A stretch of DNA of 64,000 bases from G958296245 sp965262055 (GCA_965262055.1 CBDHEI010000001.1:1-64000); one strand, 5' to 3'. Positions 24,115 to 34,330 are shown, numbered from the stretch's first letter. Program-made: numbers and translations. The notes: generated from the sequence alone by a model not told the origin.

Positions 24115-24961
24115 GAGGGTGTTTGCAAAGTCTTGAACTTGTACTAAACTTGATGAATGAGCCGCAAATCGTACCCCAGCGACCTGACGGACGAACAGTG
24201 GGAGATCCTCGGCCCCCTACTCCCACCAGCCAAACCCGGAGGCCGACCCCGTACAGTGGACCTGCGGGAGGTAGTGAACGGCATCCTGTATTTGCTTCGG
24301 AGCGGATGCCCCTGGCGGATGGTCCCGCACGATCTGCCTCCCTGGCAGACCCTGTACAAGTACTTCCGCAGTTGGACCATGGATGGAACGTGGGAACGAG
24401 TCAATGAGACGCTACGCCCCTGCGTCCGAGAGGCCGAAGGTAGAAATCCTACTCCCAGCGCAGCGATCATAGATAGCCAGAGCGTGAAGACGACTGAAAA
24501 AGGGGGCCTCGTGGCTATGATGCTGGTAAGAAGGTCAACGGTCGAAAGCGACACGTCATCGTAGATACCATGGGCTTGCTGTTGGCGGTGGTGGTGCATC
24601 CTGCCAATATCCAAGACCGAGATGGGGCGAGGCTGGTCATCGATAAATTGATAGGACGATTCCCACGCCTGCGACTCATCTGGGCTGACGCTGGCTACAG
24701 CGGCCAGTTGGTGGACTGGGTGATGTCCATGTCGGGCTGGGTCTTGGAGATCGTCAAGCGTCCCAGGGCCAGCCATCAGTTTGAGGTGCTGCCACGCAGG
24801 TGGGTGGTTGAGCGAACACTGGCGTGGCTGGGACGTTGTCGCCGGTTGAGCAAGGACTATGAAGCCTTGACCGGTACAACGGAAGCGTGGCTGCACATAG
24901 CTGCGATTCATCTCATGCTCCGACGCTTAGCTCCGTCATGATGTACTTTGAAAACACCCTC
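24115..24961 (+). mobile_element. IS5-family insertion sequence
   Basis: Ends GAGGGTGTTTGCAAAG and (inverted) GAGGGTGTTTTCAAAG bound an 847-bp element flanked by TTA on both sides (24112-24114, 24962-24964). Deleting it restores CTTAG next to IS1380 copy 2, so it inserted into that element's target duplication and is the younger of the two. Confidence 0.88.
24157..24941 (+). CDS. IS5-family transposase in two frames (orfA/orfB)
   Basis: The first frame (24157-24564) holds the N-terminal domain, MSRKSYPSDLTDEQWEILGP and ILYLLRSGCPWRMVPHDLPP, and the first catalytic Asp (AAIIDSQSVKTTEKGG). A -1 shift at the A5G5 run near 24496-24506 leads to the frame that reads RGYDAGKKVNGRKRHVIVDT and continues through 24941 with LIWADAGYSGQL (second Asp) and RRWVVERTLAWLGRCRRL (Glu). 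Programmed -1 frameshifting at such a run is normal for one IS5 subgroup, so the gene is probably functional rather than broken. Confidence 0.88.
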
Positions 24962-25026
24962 TTAGAGAATCCCGATGATTCGGGCATCATCGGGACTGAG
25001 AGAGGCACAGCCATCCCTACTCTTCG

Positions 25027-27970
25027 GTGGGATGCTTTGGCGCGATAGTCAAGATAGGAATTGCCATCCAACCACACGAGCAGATTGCCGCCGAAAGCGC
25101 CTGGCTCTACCGCTTCCTCACCCAAGGCGAGGGAGGTCCCGCGCGCGTTTCTCTAATCGGCGAAACGGTTCGTGTCGAGCGACTCTCCGGCCATGCGCTG
25201 GCGGAGATACCAGTTGGCTCAATCGACGCGATCACAGTTCGCCCATCATGGTTTTGGAACCGGTTAACGATTCGCATAGCCGACGGGACCGAGCAGTCTA
25301 TCGGAGGACTTGGCGAGAGGGAAGCCACACGAATTCGCGATGCTGCCCTTGAAGAGGTAGCACGCGTCCACGATGCTGCCCTTGAGAAGGCAGCACGCGT
25401 TCACGAAGCAGCAGTTGCGGAAGCCATCCGGGTCGCCAAAGTTCTGAGCCCGCGTCTGAAGCGGCTGGACGAGCAACTGCGCCAACTCTTCTCCGGCGAC
25501 CGCTACGCCCGATACCGCGACTCCTGCACACTCCACGAAGCTCTGGCCCAGGCCCTGCGGGAGTGCGAAGGGCTCATCCGAGAGCACCTCGAAGAAGAAG
25601 CGGGGGAGGCGCTCGGTCGGCTTGAGCCTCTCGAACCGTTCGAGGGATTCGAGGCGGCTAGAAGGAAGGCGAACAGCCTCTTCGTATCCAACAACGCCCC
25701 CAATGTGCAAGCCGCCGCCCTCGCGGCGCTGCCGAACCCTCTCACGAACGAACAGGCCGAGACCGTCGCTACGGACGAGGATGTGACCCTCGTGCTCGCG
25801 GGAGCCGGAACGGGCAAGACCTCGGTCATCGTTGGGAAGGTCGCCCACCTCGTTCGCAACCAGGGCGTTTCCCCGGACGAGGTGCTGGTGTTGGCGTTCA
25901 ACCGCAAGGCGGCTGCCGAGATAAAGGGTCGGCTTACGGGCGACCTCTCCACAGCACACGTCCACACCTTCCATGGGTTCGGCCACCGCGTCATCGCTGA
26001 CGTCGAAAAGGCCGAGCCTGCCATCGCGAAGTTTGCGGGGGGGGTCGAAACTCCACGCTGCCCTTAAAGAAATCCTCAACGAACTCTTGGATGACCCGCA
26101 GCAATCGGCCATCGCCAACTTCATCGCCTCCTACCATGGAGCCTACGAATCGGCCTTCGACTTCAACACGCAGGACGAGTACGACTCGTACATACGCAGT
26201 GTCGAGCTGAAGACGCTGAGCGGCGCACGGGTCAAGAGCTTCGAGGAGCTGGAGATCGCGAACTACCTCACGAAACACGGTGTGAAATTCTGCTATGAAC
26301 GCCCTTACGAGAGGTGGACTCAAACGCCGAAATTCCGCCAGTATCATCCGGACTTCTTTCTGCCCGACTACGACATTTACATCGAGCATTATGCGCTGGA
26401 CGAACGGGGTCGCCCGCCGCGTCATTGGAAAGGATACAAAGAAAGGGTAGAGTGGCACAGACGTACGCATGAGAAGTACGGAACGAAACTCATCGAGACC
26501 TATAGCTGGCAGCACCAAGAAGGCATCCTCCTCCGCGAGCTGCACAAGCAGCTTGAAAGGGAAGAGGTACGGTTCAAGCGCGTCTCACAACGAAAGCTGG
26601 TCCTGCAACTGGCCCGGCAGCTGATTGAATGGCTGGCCAGGCTGCTGGCAAAGTTCCTGAACCACGTCAAGACGAACGGCCTGTCGTCCGAAGAGTTGCG
26701 CGCCCGTGCCAGTAAGCGCGGCACGCTGTGGCGTAACGAGGGCTTCCTAGAGGTCTTCGAGCAGGTGCGCGCGCGATACGAACAGCGGCTCCAGGCCGAA
26801 GGGAAGCTGGACTTTCACGACCTGATAAACAGAGCCGCTGATTACATTCGCGAAGGCATATGGGGAACACCTTACCGGTACGTGCTGGTCGACGAGTTTC
26901 AGGACATATCTGCTGGGCGAATGAAGCTACTCGAGGCGCTGCGGCGCGACGACACAGCGTACTTCCTCGTGGGCGACGACTGGCAGTCAATCAATCGCTT
27001 CGCGGGAAGCGACGTAGGGCTCGTACGGAACTGCGGCTGCTACCTGGGCCATGTAGAGGAGCGAGAGCTGAGCCAGACCTTCCGCTTCGCGGACGGCATC
27101 CTCACTCCCTCGACCGAGTTCGTGCGGCGCAACCCGGAACAGTGGCAACGGACGCTGACATCCGTGAGCGGCGCCGAAGACAAGGGCATCACCGTCGTTG
27201 CAGACGACGATCCCGCCGCCGGCCTGCAGCGCGTCCGGGAAGACATTGAGGCATCGGCACGAAGCAAGCGCCACTCCGTCTTGGTGCTGGGGCGCTACAA
27301 CACCAGCAAGGATGCGCTGCCAAGCAAGTTGCCGTGGGAGGAGTTCAGCACCGTTCATGGGGCGAAGGGGCGCGAAGCGGATTACGTGGTCGTGCTCGAC
27401 CTCAAGGACGGCCGTTGGGGCTTCCCTTCGAGAATCGAGGACAATTCGCTGCTTGAGCTCGTGTTGCCCGCGGTTTCAGAGCGCGCGTACCCGTTTGCCG
27501 AGGAGCGCCGCCTCTTCTACGTGGCGATGACGCGCGCACGCATCGGCGCCTACCTCATCACCGATCCGGTACGTCCCTCGACTTTCGTTACCGAGTTACT
27601 GCAGCAGTCAGGTAGCCTGAGGCAAATCGGCGGACTCGCTCTGGAGTGTCCTCGTTGCCTCAGCGGTCGCCTATCACAGAACGGCAAGAACTTGCGCTGC
27701 TCCAACTACCTACGTTGTCAGCACCTCGCTCCCCAATGTCCAAACTGCAAGTCGGGCTACGCGATGGTCGATAGACAGAATAGTCCAGCTAGGTGTACGA
27801 ATCCGGCATGCAATCGCCCTCCGACTGTCTGCCCCAAGTGCAGTATGGGAGTCCTGCTACCGAAGCGGAGCGTGTACGGCCCATTCTGGGGGTGTTCGGA
27901 GTTTGAATCAGAGCCGTCATGCAGATACAGAGAGAACATTGAAAGTGGGTCCGTCGGCACGCATGCGTGA
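25027..27970 (+). CDS. Helicase IV-like SF1 helicase with nuclease insert and zinc fingers, frameshifted
   Basis: Two frames form one gene. Frame 1 (25027-26067) carries an N-terminal HelD/helicase IV-type domain, a charged coiled coil and Walker A VLAGAGTGKTSVI with motif Ia VLAFNRKAAAEI. Frame 2 continues past an 8-G run (26037-26044): a PD-(D/E)xK-like insert (FEELEIANYLTKHGVKF, YHPDFFLPDYDIYIEH, GTKLIETYSW), Walker B YVLVDEFQDIS, GDDWQSINRFAGS, SQTFRFADGIL, TVHGAKGREADYVVVLDL and FYVAMTRAR, then three topoisomerase-type zinc fingers (CPRC...CSNYLRC, CPNC, CPKC). Removing one G joins the frames, so this is a sequencing error, a recent mutation or a phase-variable switch. Start GTG 25027 is tentative. 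Role: DNA repair or defence helicase-nuclease. Confidence 0.82.
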
Positions 27971-28048
27971 CCGCGGTCGACCGCATTCGTTATGTCGTCT
28001 ACCCTTGGTCCAGTCCGGCTCACTCTCCTTTGCAGTAGAGTCCCAGGG

Positions 28049-29389
28049 AGTGGTGTAAGAGGGAGAGGGTCTGGAGAAAGAGAGACCACCGCGTCATCCT
28101 TAGCGGGCAAAGAAGAAAGCTCGAGGAAGGAGGACAACGGTGGTCAAGGAAAAGATGGACCTGCTGGAGCTGTTGCGCAAGGGGGGAATGGACGGTGACG
28201 TGGACTTTCTACGGGAGGCTCTGAGAGTGCTGGTAGAGGGGATCATGGATGCGGAGGTGTCTGCCAGGATCGGTGCTGAGTATGGAGAACGGAGCCCTGA
28301 GCGGGTGACCCAGCGCAACGGGTATCGGTCCCGGGCGTGGGATACCCGGGTGGGGACTATGGAGCTGCACATCCCGAAGCTTCGAGAGGGGAGCTACTTC
28401 CCGAGCCTGCTGGAGCCACGGCGTCGCAGCGAGCGAGCTCTGCTGGCGGTCATACAGCAGGCCTACGTGGAAGGGGTATCCACAAGGCGGGTGGATGACC
28501 TGGTCAAGGCCCTAGGGTGTGAGGGCATCTCCAAGAGCCAGGTGTCGCGCATCTGTCAGGATCTGGACGTGGTGGTGGATGGCTTCCTGGGCCGTCCGCT
28601 GGACGGTGGACCCTACCCTTACCTGTGGCTGGACGCACTGACCCAGAAGGTCAGGGAGGACGGCAGGATCGTCAACGTCAGCGTGGTGGTGGCAACGGCG
28701 GTCAATGGCGAGGGCAAGCGGGAGATCATTGGGATGGACGTCGGTACCAGTGAAGACGGCGCCTTCTGGCTGGCCTTCCTACGCTCGCTGTCCGCCAGAG
28801 GCCTCAGCGGGGTGGAGCTGGTGGTCTCGGACGCTCATCAGGGACTCCGCGGCGCCATCGCCGCAGTCTTCGGCGGAGCCAGCTGGCAACGGTGCCGCAC
28901 CCACTTCATGACCAACCTGCTCACTCGGGTACCCAGAAGAGTCCAACCATGGGTGGCCACCATGGTCCGCACCATCTACCAGCAACCCTCCCCCGATGAG
29001 GTACACGCCCAACTCGACAGGGTGACCGATCAACTCGGAGACCGGTTCCCTCAGGTGGCCTCTCTACTGGACGAGGCTGGACCCGATATCCTGGCCTTCT
29101 CCAGCTTCCCTGTCCCCCACTGGAAGAAGATCTGGTCCAACAACCCCCTGGAGCGCCTCAACAAGGAGATCAGACGTCGCACCGATGTCGTGGGCATCTT
29201 CCCTAACCGACCAGCCGCGCGTCGCCTGGTTGGCGCCGTCCTGGCTGAACAGCACGACGAATGGGCCGTTGGCCGCCGATACCTCACACCCGCCATTCTG
29301 ATCCTAAACGAAGCTCTTCCGGAGGCCGATCTCGCCGAGGCGACTGCGGCTTAGACAACATCAACAGGATGACGCACTCTTACACCACT
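28049..29389 (+). mobile_element. IS256-family insertion sequence
   Basis: Ends AGTGGTGTAAGAG (left) and CTCTTACACCACT (right) form inverted repeats around a single transposase gene, 1341 bp in all. The expected 8-9-bp target duplication is not seen (CCCAGGG on the left, TGACGGG on the right), so the flanks may have rearranged after insertion. Confidence 0.82.
28140..29354 (+). CDS. IS256-family (mutator-type) transposase
   Basis: A 404-residue transposase with the family hallmarks: RNGYRSRAWDTRVGTMELHI, the first Asp in YPYLWLDALTQKVRE, the second in VELVVSDAHQGLRGAIAAVF with WQRCRTHFMTN, and the Glu in WSNNPLERLNKEIRRRTDVV. GTG start at 28140 with AAGGAGGAC upstream. It appears intact. Confidence 0.93.
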   Translation: MVKEKMDLLELLRKGGMDGDVDFLREALRVLVEGIMDAEVSARIGAEYGERSPERVTQRNGYRSRAWDTRVGTMELHIPKLREGSYFPSLLEPRRRSERALLAVIQQAYVEGVSTRRVDDLVKALGCEGISKSQVSRICQDLDVVVDGFLGRPLDGGPYPYLWLDALTQKVREDGRIVNVSVVVATAVNGEGKREIIGMDVGTSEDGAFWLAFLRSLSARGLSGVELVVSDAHQGLRGAIAAVFGGASWQRCRTHFMTNLLTRVPRRVQPWVATMVRTIYQQPSPDEVHAQLDRVTDQLGDRFPQVASLLDEAGPDILAFSSFPVPHWKKIWSNNPLERLNKEIRRRTDVVGIFPNRPAARRLVGAVLAEQHDEWAVGRRYLTPAILILNEALPEADLAEATAA

Positions 29390-29469
29390 TGACGGGACGT
29401 GACCCACTTTGCCTTGCCGGTCCGCCCTGTCATCGAGCCGAGCAGGCCCGTAACCCAAGCCAACGCATG

Positions 29470-29475
29470 TATACT
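29470..29475 (+). promoter_or_regulatory. -10 box of the sulfatase gene, conserved in the dead paralogue
   Basis: TATACT about 75 bases before the start codon. The surrounding CATGTATACTG is conserved upstream of the disrupted sulfatase at about 20406-20416, although most of the leader has diverged, which suggests function. Confidence 0.45.
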
Positions 29476-29548
29476 GAAAGCTGGCATCCCGTAGTTGCCA
29501 CTGTCCAGACACTGGACGCCTGCCGTTAACACCCACCCGGCAAGCCGG

Positions 29549-31087
29549 ATGACCGAAAACACACGCCCCAACGTCCTCTTCATCCAGTCTGACCAGCATT
29601 GCGCCGCCGTGACCGGCTGCTACGGCGACCCGGTCGTGCAGACCCCCAACCTGGACAAGCTGGCAGCCCGCGGCGTGGTCATGGACAGCGCCTACTGCGC
29701 GTCCCCCATCTGCGTGCCCTCCCGCAGTTCCCTGCTCACGGGACGCCACCCGTTCGAGAACCGCGTCTGGACGAACATGCACATGCTGGACTCGGCCATT
29801 CCCACCATGGCCCACGCCATGGGCGCCGCCGGGTACCGCCCCGTGCAGGTGGGCCGGCTCCATTTCAACGGCCCCGATCAGCTGCACGGGTACGCCGAAC
29901 GTTTCGTCGGCGATCACGGGCCCAACTACGCCGGCGGCGCGCCGGTAGACCACGGATCTCTCGCCGGCACGACCGGGCCCCATCGCGTCAGCCTGCAAGC
30001 GTCCGGTCACGGCCAGAGCGCCTACGAGGTCCATGACGAGCACGTCATCCGCTCGGCCGTAGACCTCATCGACAGTATGGGCTCCAGCAAGCGGGCCGGT
30101 GAGCAGGCCGAGCCCTTCTCCCTCTCGTTGGGCCTCATGCTGCCCCACCAGCCATACGTCGCCCGAAAGCCTGACTACGACCAGTACCGGGGCACGGTGC
30201 CCATGCCGAGCCGCCCCGAGCCCTTCGGAGATGCGATTCACCCATACCTGAGATGGTGGCGCGAACAGTGCGGCATCGCCGAAGTTACCCGCGACGAGGT
30301 GCTAAGGGCGCGAACGGCATACTGGGCGCTCGTGACACGGATGGACGCCATGATCGGCGAGGTGCTGGACGCGCTGGATCGTAGCGGCCTGAGCGACGAT
30401 ACCCTCGTCGTCTACACCTCCGACCACGGCGATCTCCTAGGCGAGCATGGCCTCTGGTGGAAGCAGACCTTCTACGAGGAGTCCGTCAGGGTGCCCATGG
30501 TGCTGTCGTTGCCGGGCGTTCTGCCTCAGGGTAACCGCTGCAACCGCGTGGTAAGCCACATGGACCTCAATGCCACGGTCCTGGACGCGATCGGCGCGCC
30601 CGAGCTGCCGCGCTCCCGGGGACGCAGCTTCCTGGGACTTCTGCGAGAGTCCGGCATGCCATGGGACGACGTCGCCTTCTCGGAATACTGCACCGACTCC
30701 ACCTCCGAGGCGCTGGCCGGCGGCCTGCGCTCGACCCTGCCGGACGCAGGCAGAAACGGCTGGCAGCACCGCATGGTGCGCCGAGGCGACTGGAAGCTCG
30801 TATACTACCGGGGCATGGAGCCCCAGCTCTTCAACCTGAAGGAAGACCCCGGCGAGATGAGCGACCTGGCAGCGGATCCCGGCTACCGTACCGTACGCAA
30901 CGACCTGGTCTTCGAGGTGCTGGAGGGGTGGGACCCGGATGCCGTAGCGTTGGAAATGACGGAGGCCCAGAGCGACCTACAGGTAATGAAGTCGTGGGCG
31001 CAGAGTGTGCAACCGCCCGACACCTACAGGTGGAGCCTGCGCCCAGAGATGAGCTACCTGGACCCCCAAGGGGACCGGGGACACTAG
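29549..31087 (+). CDS. Arylsulfatase-family sulfatase
   Basis: A 512-residue type I sulfatase. The Ca-binding start is FIQSDQH, and ICVPSRSSLLTGR holds the CxPSR signature whose Cys55 is converted to formylglycine. Further metal and substrate residues lie in VVYTSDHGDLLGEHGLWWKQ. No signal peptide is visible, so it is probably cytoplasmic, hydrolysing sulfate esters of an unknown organic substrate. ATG 29549 (MTENTRPN) is preferred to an upstream TTG at 29495 because family members begin near TRPNVLFI. Only 28 bp separate it from the thiolase gene, so they may be co-transcribed. A truncated paralogue lies at 22200-22403. Confidence 0.92.
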   Translation: MTENTRPNVLFIQSDQHCAAVTGCYGDPVVQTPNLDKLAARGVVMDSAYCASPICVPSRSSLLTGRHPFENRVWTNMHMLDSAIPTMAHAMGAAGYRPVQVGRLHFNGPDQLHGYAERFVGDHGPNYAGGAPVDHGSLAGTTGPHRVSLQASGHGQSAYEVHDEHVIRSAVDLIDSMGSSKRAGEQAEPFSLSLGLMLPHQPYVARKPDYDQYRGTVPMPSRPEPFGDAIHPYLRWWREQCGIAEVTRDEVLRARTAYWALVTRMDAMIGEVLDALDRSGLSDDTLVVYTSDHGDLLGEHGLWWKQTFYEESVRVPMVLSLPGVLPQGNRCNRVVSHMDLNATVLDAIGAPELPRSRGRSFLGLLRESGMPWDDVAFSEYCTDSTSEALAGGLRSTLPDAGRNGWQHRMVRRGDWKLVYYRGMEPQLFNLKEDPGEMSDLAADPGYRTVRNDLVFEVLEGWDPDAVALEMTEAQSDLQVMKSWAQSVQPPDTYRWSLRPEMSYLDPQGDRGH

Positions 31088-31115
31088 CAGCCCGGCGACT
31101 AGGGAGGACATAGAA

Positions 31116-32297
31116 GTGACCAAACGTGAGCGCATAGCGGTGCTGGGTGCCGCCCGGACGCCCATAGGGAAGCTCGGGGGATCGCTGTCGGAAGTAGCCG
31201 CACCGGCCCTGGGCGCGGCCGCCATCAGCGCCGCCGTGAGCCGCGCCGGGGTCGCGCCCGGCGACGTCGACTACGTCATCATGGGCAACGTCCTGGGCGC
31301 CGGAGTCGGCCAAGCCCCGGCGAGACAGGCGGGCATCGGCAGCGGCATCCCCCATACTACTTCGGCGCTCACGGTGAATAAGGTCTGCGCTTCCGGTATG
31401 GTCGCCGCGTCCCTCGCCTCTTCGCTGATAAGGTCCGAGGACGCCGGCATCGTCGTGGCAGGGGGCATGGAGAGCATGAGCCAGGCCCCCCATCTCCTGA
31501 AGGGCAGCCGCAAAGGCAAGCGCCTCGGCAACTGGGAGATGGTCGACGCGATGGTCCACGACGGCCTCTGGTGCTGCTTCAACGACTGCCACATGGGGCA
31601 CATAGCCGAGCAGACCGCCTCCAAGTTCGAGGCCTCCAGGGAGGAGCAGGACGCCTTCGCCCTCGCGAGCAATAGGAAGGCTGCGTCTGTCTCGCAGCAT
31701 GGGAGCAGTGAGATAACGCCTGTGGTGGCCAAGCGAAGGGGCGGCGCTGTCACCGTGGACCGCGACGAGGGCCCGCGCGCCGACGCTTCGCTCGATCAGC
31801 TCGCCGGGCTGAAACCGGCGTTCCCTCCCGGTGAAACGGTCACGGCGGGCAACTCCTCCCAGATATCGGACGGGGCCGCCGCGCTGGTGCTGGCAAACGA
31901 GCGGCGCGCCAGCGACCTAGGCGCCGAGCCCATGGCCTTCATCGAAGACCACGTGCTGGTTGCCACGGAGCCGAAGCGGCTCTTCGAGGCTCCTGCAGAG
32001 GCCATCGACAAGCTGCTGTGCCGCGCGGGCCTCACCCTTGACGACATCGACCTGATCGAGGTCAACGAAGCCTTCTCGTCGCAGGTCGTCGCCAACGGCC
32101 GCGTCCTGGGCTGGGACTGGGACAGGGTCAACGTCAGGGGCGGCGCCGTGGCCCTCGGCCACCCCATCGGCGCCAGCGGGGCCCGGATCCTGGTCACCCT
32201 GCTCTACTCTCTCATGGAGAAGGGCCTCAAGACCGGAATAGCCGCCGTATGCCACGGCGGAGGCGGTGCGGCGGCCATGCGCGTCAGCATCCCCTGA
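31116..32297 (+). CDS. Acetyl-CoA acetyltransferase (thiolase)
   Basis: A 393-residue thiolase that condenses or cleaves acyl-CoA thioesters (acetoacetyl-CoA to two acetyl-CoA and the reverse, or longer 3-ketoacyl-CoA). The nucleophile is Cys91 in NKVCASGMV; later motifs are NEAFSSQVVANG, GGAVALGHPIGASGAR (catalytic His) and the C-terminal VCHGGGGAAAMR (second Cys). AGGGAGGAC precedes the GTG start. It follows the sulfatase gene closely. Substrate chain length cannot be told from sequence. Cytoplasmic. Confidence 0.95.
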   Translation: MTKRERIAVLGAARTPIGKLGGSLSEVAAPALGAAAISAAVSRAGVAPGDVDYVIMGNVLGAGVGQAPARQAGIGSGIPHTTSALTVNKVCASGMVAASLASSLIRSEDAGIVVAGGMESMSQAPHLLKGSRKGKRLGNWEMVDAMVHDGLWCCFNDCHMGHIAEQTASKFEASREEQDAFALASNRKAASVSQHGSSEITPVVAKRRGGAVTVDRDEGPRADASLDQLAGLKPAFPPGETVTAGNSSQISDGAAALVLANERRASDLGAEPMAFIEDHVLVATEPKRLFEAPAEAIDKLLCRAGLTLDDIDLIEVNEAFSSQVVANGRVLGWDWDRVNVRGGAVALGHPIGASGARILVTLLYSLMEKGLKTGIAAVCHGGGGAAAMRVSIP

Positions 32298-32374
32298 CAC
32301 GACCTGAATTTCCTTTACTCTTCTTATACCCTTCTCATCCAGGGCCGAATCCGCGCATTTTGTACCCTTACTTG

Positions 32375-32428
32375 CGTTGAACGCCCTGTCCGGTAGGTGA
32401 TATATCGGACATAGGGGCGGTTTCCGCC
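32375..32428 (+). promoter_or_regulatory. Candidate promoter and hairpin upstream of the binding-protein gene
   Basis: TTGAAC, an 18-bp spacer and TATATC make a plausible sigma-70 promoter. A GGGCGG-TTT-CCGCCC hairpin follows at about 32414-32428. The rest of 32298-32454 shows nothing else. Confidence 0.45.
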
Positions 32429-32454
32429 CTCAGTCACACCTAAGGGTTCGTTCA

Positions 32455-34281
32455 ATGAAAGACTGGAAGTTCGTCCTCCTACTCCTGGCCTTGCCGGCCA
32501 TGATCGCCGCACTGTCCTGCCGGACCGAGACCGTCATCAAAGAGGTCCCCGTAGAGAAGACGGTGTTCGTCGATACGGAAGTAATCAAGAGGGTCCCCCA
32601 CAAGAGAGTGGTAACCCTGGAGAAAGAAATCATCAGGCAGGTGCCTGTGGAGCAGGTCGTGACTCTCCAGAACGACGTGGTCCTCGGGGTAGGCGGCTCA
32701 ATGTCGAAAGGCGATCAGAATGTCGTCGGCGTTCGGGTGGCCACCCTGCCCGGCAGCTTCACCCCCTTCAATGGCGCGGGCGTCTCCACCCAAGACGTGC
32801 TGCACCACGTGGCCTCGCGACTGGTCGCCGCCGACCCCATAGACCTGGGATGGCAGCCCGACCTTGCAGAGCGGTGGGAGGTCAGCGCGAACGGCTCCGA
32901 GTGGACCTTCCATCTCAGGAAGGGCGCAACCTTCCACGACGGCGAGCCCGTTACCGCCGACGACGTGGCCTACTCCCTGAACGAGTACGTGCGTGCCGGA
33001 GGCCGGTTCGCTGGACTGACGGCCATCGACGGAGCCGATGACCTCATCTCAGGGCGCGCTCCCAACGTCTATGGGATAGTCCCGGTCGACGATAACACCC
33101 TCGTGCTGCGTACGACGCCCACGTCCGCGCTGATGGACGCCCTCTGGCAGGCGCACGTGCTGCCTGAGCACATCCTCGGAGGCGTACCTGGGGACGACCT
33201 GGAGCACCACCCATTCTTCAGCGACCTGCTTGTCGGGTCTGGCCCCTATGTGTTCGTACCACGAGAGCACGACAACGTCATTGAGTTGAGGGCAAACCGC
33301 GATTACTACATGGGCGCCCCTGGCATCGCCCGCAAGGCGCTATTCGCCATAGAAGCGCCCTTCACAGCCGTTGATGCCTTCCGAAGGGGAGTAGTGGCCG
33401 TCAACAGGACGGGCAGGATCGAGACGACCAACCTCGAGACCTTGCTAAGTGACCCGCTGTTCGAGGTGGCAGCCGTTGGCGGGTCCTCCACCTCCGGCTA
33501 CGCCTTTAACACCCAGGGCGATCTCTTCGGCGACGTCATCCGCCGGCGGGCCCTCATGCACGCACTTGACAGGGCCGCCCTCATCGAAAGACACCTCGGC
33601 GGCCTCGGCGCAGCCTATAACAGCGTCGCCTTCCTTCCCATCCATCGGAGCTATATCATCGACGGCATGTACACCTACGACACACAGCGCGCCAGGTTCC
33701 TGCTGGAGAAGTCCCGCTGGCAGTTCGACCGTAGCGTTGCCGTAAAGACGCCAGGCTACATCGTGGCGCCCGACGGCTCCTCCGACCAGCTCGAAGCGGA
33801 GCGGCAGATGCTCCTGGAGGCGGGCCTGAAGATCGAACACGAGATCATGGACGTGCCTACCTGGACCGGAGTCTACTACGGTGGCGACTACGACCTCGCG
33901 CGGGCCGGCGGCTGGACGCCCTTCATCGACTCGGCCATGTACCTGCAGTTCCACTCGCAGGGCGCCAATCCAAACGGATACGCCCACCCGGAGCTGGACG
34001 GCTACATAGACAGCGCGCTGACCACCCCACGAACGGATGACAGGTGGTCCATGGGCTACGAGATCAGCTACAATCTTGCGCGCGGCGTACCCGTAGCGCC
34101 GGTAACCGCTGCCCCGACGCTTCACCTCTACGCGTCTTCCATATACGTGCCGGGCTTCGACACCCCCGGCAGGCGAAGCGCTGAGGTCGCCGGCGACCTC
34201 AGCGAAGTATACGTCCAGCCCCTCTTCCGCTCGGACGCCCACTGGTGGTGGTGCCTAGACCGCTGGACGTTGGAGCAGTAA
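32455..34281 (+). CDS. Peptide/oligopeptide ABC-transporter substrate-binding lipoprotein (family 5)
   Basis: A 608-residue extracytoplasmic solute-binding protein. The signal peptide ends in AALSC (Cys22), the likely lipidation site. A repetitive linker follows (EVPVEKTVFVDTEVIKRVPH), a pattern common in Chloroflexota lipoproteins. The family 5 core begins LPGSFTPFNGAG, with LAERWEVSANGSEWTFHLRK then GATFHDGEPVTADDVAYSLN, the SBP_bac_5 signature. It delivers peptides, or in some members nickel or glycosides, to a permease. No permease or ATPase gene is adjacent, so it may serve a transporter encoded elsewhere. A hairpin terminator follows. Confidence 0.93.
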   Translation: MKDWKFVLLLLALPAMIAALSCRTETVIKEVPVEKTVFVDTEVIKRVPHKRVVTLEKEIIRQVPVEQVVTLQNDVVLGVGGSMSKGDQNVVGVRVATLPGSFTPFNGAGVSTQDVLHHVASRLVAADPIDLGWQPDLAERWEVSANGSEWTFHLRKGATFHDGEPVTADDVAYSLNEYVRAGGRFAGLTAIDGADDLISGRAPNVYGIVPVDDNTLVLRTTPTSALMDALWQAHVLPEHILGGVPGDDLEHHPFFSDLLVGSGPYVFVPREHDNVIELRANRDYYMGAPGIARKALFAIEAPFTAVDAFRRGVVAVNRTGRIETTNLETLLSDPLFEVAAVGGSSTSGYAFNTQGDLFGDVIRRRALMHALDRAALIERHLGGLGAAYNSVAFLPIHRSYIIDGMYTYDTQRARFLLEKSRWQFDRSVAVKTPGYIVAPDGSSDQLEAERQMLLEAGLKIEHEIMDVPTWTGVYYGGDYDLARAGGWTPFIDSAMYLQFHSQGANPNGYAHPELDGYIDSALTTPRTDDRWSMGYEISYNLARGVPVAPVTAAPTLHLYASSIYVPGFDTPGRRSAEVAGDLSEVYVQPLFRSDAHWWWCLDRWTLEQ

Positions 34282-34330
34282 ATCTGTAGAGGCGCCCCTC
34301 GTGGGCGCCCTCTCCAGCTATGTGAACTAA

